Positions 56,280 to 64,000 of a DNA stretch of 64,000 bases are shown in pieces. This DNA comes from Hofstenia miamia. Taxonomy: Eukaryota > Xenacoelomorpha > Acoela. The notes under the pieces are model-generated. The model had not been told where the DNA came from, made no database searches, and saw only the letters and a program-made list of their open reading frames with translations. The position numbers and the translations under genes were made by a program. The DNA lies in the NCBI GenBank assembly GCA_004352715.1, contig SCFE01000013.1:1091284-1155283 (forward strand). The letters run 5' to 3'. The stretch's first letter is position 1. Each line of letters opens with the position of its first letter.

Positions 56280-58983
56280 GTTTTAAGAGTTTTTTAAAAG
56301 ATTGTAAGTTTGGGGCATTCCGTATGTTGAGACTTAGATCATTCCACAAGTTATATGCTGTTGTGACATATCCAGTGCTCCAAAATTTATTCTTTGTTTG
56401 AAATAGATTTATGAATTTGTTTGATCGACTTTTATGTGTAAAGTATTGTGCAAGGAAGCTATTGCTTTTTGTTGATCTATTTATGCTTGTAAATAGATTA
56501 CAATGCTTGGGTACTTTATTATTAAAGGTGAGAGTATTGCATGGCTATGAATAATGTTATGAATTGCTGGTTTCTTGACAGTAAACATTACACAAATAGA
56601 CCAGTTAAAAACTCTATTTATTTGTTCTTGGTGTGCTATGCTTAATCCGGTAAGCAAAATGCATGCATATCTGAAGTGGCTCATTACAAATGCATCTAAT
56701 ATTGCTACACCTCTCGCGACTTTTCTGACTTCTCTTATAATCTGAATACCAGAAGACATCTTTCTTAGCTTGCTTTGGACTAATTCATTAAAGGTTAAGT
56801 CCCGATCTACTTGCACACTGAGTTGGCTTGTTGGATGGGAGTAGCTTCTTCAGATACTTTTAAACTGATATCTGTTGCTATATTTTTGCAATTTCTAGGT
56901 GAAAATAAAATGAACTGCGTTTTGTTTAAAGTAATTCATAATTTGTAAAATGTTTGTCTGCAGATGCTTACTTGCAATGATTGGACTTGGATGCCTGTTG
57001 ATTAAACAAATATCATCTGCATACTGAAATACTTCACTATATACATATTTACAGACATCATTTACATACAAATTGAATAAAATAGGACCAAGCACAGTTC
57101 CTTGGGAACACCTTTTTCCGTTTCAATGTAGTCTGAAAATTCGTGGTTTGCTTTTACTCGCTGCAGTCTATTTTGTAAAAAACTTCTGATTAACTGCCTA
57201 GCAACTGCAGAAAATCCAAAATGCTCTAATTTAAGATCTAATATGTTGAAGTCTCGACTGTCAAAGGCCTTACTTAGGTCTAATAATGCGACACTGCTAC
57301 ATATGCTATTATTTAAGAAAAAACTGGTGCTTTCAGTAAACTGTAGTAATGCGTCTGAAGTACCTACTCTAAATCCAAATTGGGTAGGCGATAAAATTCC
57401 ATGTATTTTTAAGTAGGAATTTAACTGGTTGCATAATAGTCTTTCAAATACTTTGGATATAGGGCTGGTTATAGCGATTGGCCTGTAATTTAGGCAGTTA
57501 GTGGGGTCTCCATTCTTAAAAATTGGTGTAATGTCAGCAAGTTTTATTTTCAATGGATATGTTGAGGTGTGAATAGAATAGTTAAATGCAAAAACTAAGT
57601 GCTCCGAGAAGTAATGTATTAATTTCTTTAAAATGAAAACCGGAATCCTGCTTCAATAAATCGAAAGGAGAATGTGGGCTTTAATTTCTCAATCTTGATT
57701 TCACATTGTTGAGTTTCACCTTTATACAGACCAAGGTCCTGAAAAGCTAAATTCATGATTTGCAATTTCTTTTAGATTGTTAATGATCCTATTATTGTGT
57801 GTAATTTCCTGTATGTTGTTAACAAAGTTTTTATCTTTAATGAGAAATCTTTTAAGAAAGGCCCATTTGTTTTTTGCAGTAGAAAGGTTTTCATAGAAAT
57901 GTCTGGACTGTTTCCTCTTTATTGTGTATTTCAATTTATGAAACCTTGACTTTATGCTTTTGTAATTATTTATACTAATTTGAGATGAGTGATTATTTAG
58001 CAAGTCCCATGCTCTCTTTTTTCTACACTCAATGCTCTTAATTCCTGATTCAGAATCTTGTTAGGGTGATTTAGCTTGATATACCTTGCCTTATATCGAG
58101 CGATCTTATTGACGCAGTTATTAAGCTGACTTAAGATAAAAGCAATCATATCACTTGAGTTATGCATTGTGTAGACTAAATTCCATGGAACATTTTTTAG
58201 ATGGTTTATAAATTTTCTGTCATCAAACTCAGCATATCTACGGTAGTAAACTTTCTTTCTACCTCTAGCTAAGTGACTCTCATTGGTTACATATATTGCA
58301 AGATTGTGGTCAGAGAAGGAATGAAACATGTACGTTTCAAATTGAACTGTGTCTAATTTAGTAATGCAGTATTCGATTAAAGCAACATCTCTGGTGCATT
58401 TGGAACTATTAATTAAATGTACTTGCAGTTCATTACATAAACGATAAATATGCTTAATTTCCTGCTTTGCCAAATAGTTTATGTTATAATCTCTTAATAG
58501 CAAAATATTTATATCCTTAGCTATAGCTCTTTTTACGCCATCGATTATGAAATCTATAAACTCATTGCTATTCTGTTTGTGAGGAGAGTAACTTAAATTA
58601 ATTAAAGTTTTCATGTCCTATTTTTTGAAAAGCTTGACCTCAACCCACAGAGTTTCAAATAAGCAATGATGAGATTCTAGATCTCTCCGCCGGACAGGTT
58701 TCAAATATCTTGGAATTAATAGCATTAAACCTCCTCCTCTATTTTCTCGATTCTTATAAAAACTTTGCAAATTGGACTTATTGAAATTGTACAAATCTTC
58801 CGGCACACTATCATTCAACCAAGTTTCAGTGAAGGCATAAATTGCATTGCTGCCTACTATCTTGTAAACATCCTTTAAATCAGAATAATGCGGTAATAAA
58901 CTTCTTGTGTTGAGATTAGCTATTTTGATGTTATTTTTTAAATTCTTTAGGCATGATTGCAGTTCACTGCTGTCAAGTACATC
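56280..58983 (-). pseudogene. CR1 ORF2: endonuclease and reverse transcriptase
   Basis: Endonuclease: IKIANLNTRSLLPHYSDL, IYAFTETWLNDSVPED, NRGGGLMLLIPRYLKP, LLLRDYNINYLAKQ (GD changed to RD) and FHSFSDHNLAIYV (SDH block). Linker with KYTIKRKQSRHFYENLST. RT: NYRPIAITSPISKVFERLL, TQFGFRVGTSDALLQF, VALLDLSKAFDSRDFNIL, then LGPILFNLYVNDVCKYV and FQYADDICLINR (catalytic), KMSSGIQIIREVRKVARG, FVMSHFRYACILLTG and NLWNDLSLNIRNAP. In-frame stop 58,618-58,620; frameshifts near 58,000, 57,700, 57,090 and 56,850. Confidence 0.85.
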
Positions 58984-59087
58984 AGGACCTGGATTTTGAT
59001 GAATATCACCTGCCTGCATTAAGATTAATAGGATCATATGTAAAACATAAAAGTTGATTGCATAGAAAAAATTTATAAATACCCCAT
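58984..59087 (-). other. Hydrophobic leader and 2A-like motif of CR1 ORF2
   Basis: From ATG 59,087 the frame codes MGVFINFFYAINFYVLHMI, then LLILMQAGDIHQNPGP ending at 58,984. GDIHQNPGP differs from the 2A signature GDIExNPGP at Glu only. The endonuclease follows directly. Confidence 0.65.
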
Positions 59088-59209
59088 ATAATTAAAATCT
59101 GACTATATGCACAAGCTTAACTGCACCATACAAGTTAGGTTTAAGAGCATGAACAATAGAAGTAGAGTTAGTGATTAATAATAGAGTACCTTGAATTAGC
59201 CATCTTAAT

Positions 59210-60226
59210 TTAATTGTCTAATTTATTTTTTAGCAGAATGGAGATTTCCTCATCCTTTGGCATTTCTTTAACAGCTTCAGTGTATAGTTTTCCGGATTTA
59301 ATGTAGCTAGGTTCTGATCTCATTAATTTGATGTTTTGAGCGGATCTATGGCTCATACTAGAGTTGAAAAACTTCTTGGGTCTGCTTTGCATTCTGTCTA
59401 TTTTGTAATGTTCAAAGAATATTTTAATTTTCTTCACAACCATAGCTAGGCCTCTTCTTGAAAGGTGTATGCCATCCTTTGCTATAAATCTTTTGTTTAT
59501 AAGATTATTATTTTCACCCATTAGAAATTTACTAAATAATTTAATTTGTCCAATTGTTGAAGTGGTGAACGAGTATTTCTTGATAATTTATCACGGTTAG
59601 TGACAGGAGTGATTTCAACTAGAACAATTTTTTTTGGAGAAAATTTCTGTGAAACTTCATCTAGTAGTTCTAACAAATCAGAGTTTATCAAAATTGTGTT
59701 GATATTTCGTTTTTTATAATTATAATATCCTTAAGATCCAAAGTGTTTTTTCCCGGATATGAGTGGAATGCGAATCAAGTGTTCTGTGTGGACATGCTTT
59801 AGAATTGAGTTCCCTACACAGAGCAAAAACATTCCGTCTGATACTTCTTTAATATCACTTCCTTCATAATGGGGAGTTAGCATTTCATTGTCAACATTCC
59901 TATTAACTCTAGTTGGTGTTTGCAAATTACTGTCACTAACATGTGTATGTGTTTGTTTGCATGCTATCAACATTAACAACTACACTAGAATTTGAATTTG
60001 AGATTTGGGCACAAGAATTGTAAATTTCATTGAACATCCACAGACACAGAAGCAATTCTGCTGAAAGATCTTTGTCTAGTTTTTGAAATAACTGATGTAG
60101 CGGTGTTTTAGCCTTTGATTGTATGTATTTCTTTGCATCCTCATCATTTTCTATTCCTTTAAAAATGGCATTTTTAATTTTGTTAGCAAGATCACAAGAA
60201 AACCGACCATCGGTATCGTGTCCCAT
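59210..60226 (-). pseudogene. CR1 ORF1 with SGNH/esterase-type domain
   Basis: Start MGHDTDGRFSCDLANKIKNA (ATG 60,226), helical region LFQKLDKDLSAELLLCLWMF, then FLLCVGNSILKHVHTEHL (Ser nucleophile block), KFSPKKIVLVEITPV and FIAKDGIHLSRRGLAMVV (Asp/His block). The tail is basic. Three frames have to be combined, so the copy is inactive. It corresponds part by part to 17,180-17,998. Confidence 0.8.
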
Positions 60227-60228
60227 TT

Positions 60229-60290
60229 TAATAATAATACCAGCATGCAGCTGTGAGAAGTAAGAAAAATAATAATAATAAGAGTCAAGC
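60229..60290 (+). mobile_element. RLE LINE 3' tail scrap
   Basis: AATACCAGCATGCAGCTGTG with AGAAGTAAGAAAAATAATAA matches the last bases of the RLE LINE ending at 10,113, again flanked by AAT repeats. Confidence 0.75.
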
Positions 60291-63232
60291 AAATTTATTG
60301 CTAAAATAAACAAACAAACAAATGCTACAAACTACTATACATGTATATTTACAAAATTAAAAATATGCACACTTACTTAAAGGGCGTAAATTTCAAATGT
60401 CAAATGAAATCTGTCCATGCGCTTAATTTGTTTGATATTCCTAATAGTGATTGTTTGGATAATAACATTTTTTTAATTTTTCTTCTGAAATGTTTACAAT
60501 TTTGTTCCTTTTTATTTCGAGATTTAAGTCATTCCATAATCTAGAAGCTTTAAATGAAAATGAATCTGGACGATTAATACTACTATGCAAATTGTGGTTT
60601 CTATCACTGGTTTTGATATAATTGCTTAAAAAGTGCGTAGATTTTGAATTGTGTACATACTTGTGTATCATACAAAGAGTTTAATATTCGATAAAGTACA
60701 ATGGTGCAAGAACATTGCCACCTTTTATAAAAGTGCTCACTGATTTATGCTTATCAATATAATTCAGAGTTCTTATTGCCCAATTGAATATTTTTGCTAG
60801 TGATGATCGATTATTTGATGTGATATTTTGGAATAAAAAACAACAATAGTTAAAGTTACTTAGCACAAAAGAGTTAAGCATTTGTGATTGAAAGGACTGC
60901 CCTACATTGCGCAAATGATATAAATATTTAATACCAGAGGCCATTTTCCTACATTTTGATGAAAAAAATTCAGTAAAACGTAAATCTCTATCAATTACTA
61001 CACCAAGATAATAGAATTCCTTTGCTTAATTTCATTATCTCCTACTTTAATTTTGATATTAGAATTTTTTTGGTATTGCTTTGGCGTGAAAATAATAAAT
61101 TGTGTTTTATCAGGATTAACTTTTAACTTGTTTCTATTAAAATATCTAATAAGATTTTCAATATCTTTTGTTAAGAGCTTGTTTGCGTCACATGGATTTT
61201 TTGCTTCTCTTAATATACATGTATCATCCGCATATTGATATATCGTTCCGTTTTTAAAGTATTCGACATATCATTGACACACAGTGCGAATGAAACGGGC
61301 CCTAATACTGTTCCTTAAGGAACACCTGGATTAGTAGTAATATAATCAGAATATGTGTTGTTAATTTTTACCTTCGGTTACTTAAGAAATTCATAGAGAT
61401 TTACTGAAACCTTGATTTTCTAATTTGCTTTCTAAAATATTAAAATTCTTTGAATTAAAAGCTTTACTGAGATCTAATAAGGCAATAGATGTCGACAAAT
61501 TGTTATTCAGATTTGATTTAATTTTTTCTGTAATATATAATATTGCGTCGGTTGTACTATACTTAGGCCTAAATCCAAATTGGTTATCTGATAGAATACT
61601 ATTGTCATTGAGAAAAGCGTAAATTTGCTTAGCTAAGAGCTTCTTAAAGATTTTAGCAAAGGGATATGCAATACTGATGGGTCGATAATTGTTTGGGTTG
61701 GAAGGATTTCCTTTTTTATAAACAGGTGAGATATCAGAATTTTTTAAGATAATAGGGAAGTTATTCTCGATAATGCATTGATTAAATGCTACAAGAAGAT
61801 ATTGTCCAAAATGTCAAAATAGTTTTTAATTACCCAGTATGGCAAATGGCTAGAGCCACACGATTAATTACTATCAAGATTTTTTACCGCTTGTTTCAAA
61901 CCATAGTATGATATTAAGCTAAAAGTAAATTCCGAATTTACACTTTTCACAATTTTTATCGGTTGGCTATTGTTAGTTAAATTTACCCATTTTTTCAAAA
62001 GTTTTGTTGAAAATAATTGTAATATCTTTCTTATTCATATATATCTTATTATCGTACTTAATTTCTTCAACGTTCACAGATAAACCTTTAGTTTTTCCAA
62101 TACTTTTATTCAAAAAATTCCATTTCTGGCTAGATTTATCCAGCTGTTTGAAGTACAGTCTAGTCCTAGACTCAAAAGCGGATTTACGGTATTTTGTTAT
62201 TAATTTCTTGGCGTTATCATAGTTTGTCCAATTAATCTTAATTGGGCGGAATCTCAAACAGCCGATTCTTGATGGCGACCTGCCGCTTAATTAAGTCGGA
62301 GTCACGCGGTTGATTAACCGCGGGAGTTGATTTGGCGTTAATTACGTTGATTTTTACCGGGGCTACGCGACTTAATGCATGAGTGATTTCAGAAATTATG
62401 AATTTAATCATGGCTTCGCCGTTATTGAATGTATAGATGCGTTCGAACGGAATGTTCTTCAGCAAACTTATAAAAATATTTTCATTAAATTTATGAAAGT
62501 TCCTTGAATGCGTTACTTTTTTCTTATTCGAAATTACCTTGTAATTACTAATATAGACGCAAACATTATGATCACTAAATGATTCAAATATAAAACTTCG
62601 ATATTATTAGAACTATAAGTTATAAAATAGTCAAGTAGATTGGAATGCCTAGTCGAAATGATATTATTAACTAGTTTTAAATCGAAAATATTGCAAATGC
62701 GATCAATCCTTGCGGATTCAGAATAATTGAAGTAATTAATATTGAAATCACCGAAGATGTTAATAAATTTATTCTCTAGAATAGCATTGTCTATCTCATC
62801 GATTTTGTGATTGCAAAATTCAGATGAAAAATTCTTTTAGTAAATCATTACTACATGAGTTCGATACTTGTTTAATTTCAATCCATAGCGTCTCAAAAAA
62901 CTGATGATCAGATTCTAAGTCTTCTCTAAGTTTTGGTTTTAGGAATTTTGGAATTAAGATAATTAAACTACCACCTCTTTTTGATCTATTTTTTAAGTAT
63001 ACGTTAAAATAATTGCAGTCTGCATTATATAGAACTTCTATGTTATCAGAGTCATTTAACCAGGTTTCAGTAATTAGATTATTGCGTTATTTCCTACTAA
63101 ATTTACAAGATTTAGAAATTCTGTGCGGTGTGCACTTAAACTTTTAGCATTTAGGTAGACAATTTTAGGTTTTGATTGTTGTTAGCTAAAGCATCGCTAA
63201 TTTTATCTTGATTGAAAATAGGTCCAGGATTT

Positions 63233-63233
<1 letters not shown>
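60291..63233 (-). pseudogene. CR1 LINE ORF2 and 3' end, second subfamily
   Basis: Minus-strand order: NPGPIFNQDKISDAL (63,231 down), LKIVYLNAKSLSAHRTEF, YLITETWLNDSDNIEVLY, NRSKRGGSLIILIPKFL, LKPKLREDLESDHQFFETLW, linker with KSAFESRTRLYFKQLDKSS, RPISIAYPFAKIFKKLLAK, DNQFGFRPKYSTTDAILY, SIALLDLSKAFNSKNFNIL, IYQYADDTCILREAKN (catalytic), KMASGIKYLYHLRNVGQS and SRLWNDLNLEIKRN. It is clearly related to, but different from, the copy at 56-60 kb. The 5' side stops at an AAT run that carries an RLE LINE, inside the 2A-like codons. Frameshifts throughout. Confidence 0.8.

Positions 63234-63270
<37 letters not shown>
63234..63270. repeat. (AAT)n microsatellite
   Basis: AAT run between the CR1 LINE (minus) and the RLE LINE (plus). 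Confidence 0.95.
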
Positions 63271-63271
<1 letters not shown>

Positions 63272-64000
63272 CAAGAGAAGAGCTTAAGCAGAGATTAGTT
63301 GCAGAAGCTGAGAAACTGAGAAAGTATAGGGCAAGGGCAAAGCAGGCAAGAGACAATATGAAGTTTGAGACACAAGAAGGAAGATTCTACAAAGAACTAG
63401 ATGCAGGAGAAAAGGCTACAGCTAGAGCAGGCGAAGATGCAGTAAGGTTCTGGGAGAATATATGGGGAAGTGCGGGACCAGAGATAGAGAGTGTACAGAT
63501 ACAGAAGGAAGTCAGGCAAGAAGAAGAAGTAATCACANNNNNNNNNNCAAGAAGGAAGATTCTACAAAGAACTAGATGCAGGAGAAAAGGCTACAGCTAG
63601 AGCAGGCGAAGATGCAGTAAGGTTCTGGGAGAATATATGGGGAAGTGCGGGACCAGAGATAGAGAGTGAGCAGATGCACAAGGAGTTCAGACAAGAAGAA
63701 GAAGTAATCACAACTGCAAAGCTGAAGAAGGCTCTAAAAAAGATGAAGAATTGGAAGGCGCCAGGTAGAGATGAGGTACATGGGTGTTCATGAGAGACTA
63801 GCAGAAGCATTGGATGAGTGCATGGTGAGTAGGTGTCCAGAGTGGATGGTAGTGGGAAGGAAATTTCTGGTACAGAAGGACCCAAAGAAAGGTAGTGAGG
63901 CAAGCAACTTCAGGGCAATAACATGTCTGCCAATGACGTGGAAATTGCTAACTTCTGTAATTTAAAGTAGGCTGGCATGTTACTTAGAAAATATAACAGG
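63271..64000 (+). pseudogene. RLE-type LINE, 5' part, runs off the window
   Basis: Frames: REELKQRLVAEAEKLRKYRA, KFETQEGRFYKELDAGEKA, VRFWENIWGSAGPEIES, VHERLAEALDECMVSRCPEW, VVGRKFLVQKDPKKGSE and NFRAITCLPMTWKLLTSVI (RT domain 1). The part around the W-I-K-K-F block seen at 7,120 is missing here. A 10-base gap (63,538-63,547) is flanked by a 165-bp segment present twice with several differences. Confidence 0.8.

Larger units (their letters stand above)
56240..60228 (-). mobile_element. CR1 LINE with esterase ORF1, full-length layout, inactive
   Basis: Minus-strand element with ORF1 (60,226-59,210), ORF2 (59,087 to about 56,280) and a 3' UTR. All expected domains of a CR1 LINE are present in order, but both ORFs have frameshifts and stops. 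At its 5' end sits a short tail piece of an RLE LINE (60,229-60,290). Confidence 0.85.

Noticed and set aside
1-64000. tRNA, rRNA or snRNA genes
   Set aside because: I looked for conserved T-arm and box motifs by eye and found none; a covariance search would be needed to be sure.

Overview
The window is an AT-rich stretch of an invertebrate (metazoan) nuclear genome. It holds one clear host gene in a dense, nested layer of transposable elements. There is no bacterial or phage gene structure, and the only host coding exons carry GT-AG introns. The AT richness, the abundant CR1-like LINEs and the many mariner-type elements would fit a Hydra-like cnidarian, but that is a low-confidence guess.

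Host gene. RPN2 (ribophorin II, a subunit of the oligosaccharyltransferase) lies on the minus strand at 38,215-51,732. I can join twelve exons in phase into a 644-residue protein with signal peptide and three C-terminal membrane helices. Intron 2 (8 kb) carries a Tc1 copy, a mariner fragment and a nearly complete LINE. Intron 8 carries a mariner of the DD37D type.

Left part (1-20.8 kb): a Penelope 3' end; a 1.5-kb PIF/Harbinger-like element with a MADF reading frame; a LINE 3' end split by a mariner with an intact transposase; LINE ORF1 debris with a 2A-like motif and a zinc finger; two LINE pieces of the restriction-like-endonuclease (RLE) type next to (AAT)n; further LINE and DD41D mariner remnants; and a CR1 LINE with an esterase-type ORF1 that has lost its reverse transcriptase (RT).

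Middle (20.8-38 kb): three pieces of an RT-containing element family that I cannot assign to a named class, one of them split by a 4.1-kb foldback element with about 1.2-kb inverted arms; LINE debris; a hAT C-terminus; a second Penelope 3' end beside a 957-base gap; and about 2.9 kb with nothing recognisable.

Right part (52-64 kb): a LINE RT remnant, a mariner-type MITE with long inverted ends, two consecutive minus-strand CR1 LINEs, and an RLE LINE running off the window edge.

Expression and targeting signals recur in the elements: 2A-like NPGP motifs ahead of LINE domains, an in-frame UGA-CUA between ORF1 and ORF2 of one LINE, a base-pair-covarying 3' hairpin with a TTATC tail, hammerhead-like cores in both Penelope ends, and association of RLE LINEs with (AAT)n and of Penelope copies with (TA)n. 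Several gaps are flanked by the same sequence twice, which points to unmerged contig overlaps rather than biology. All readings were made by eye, and family names rest on recognised motifs rather than on database searches.
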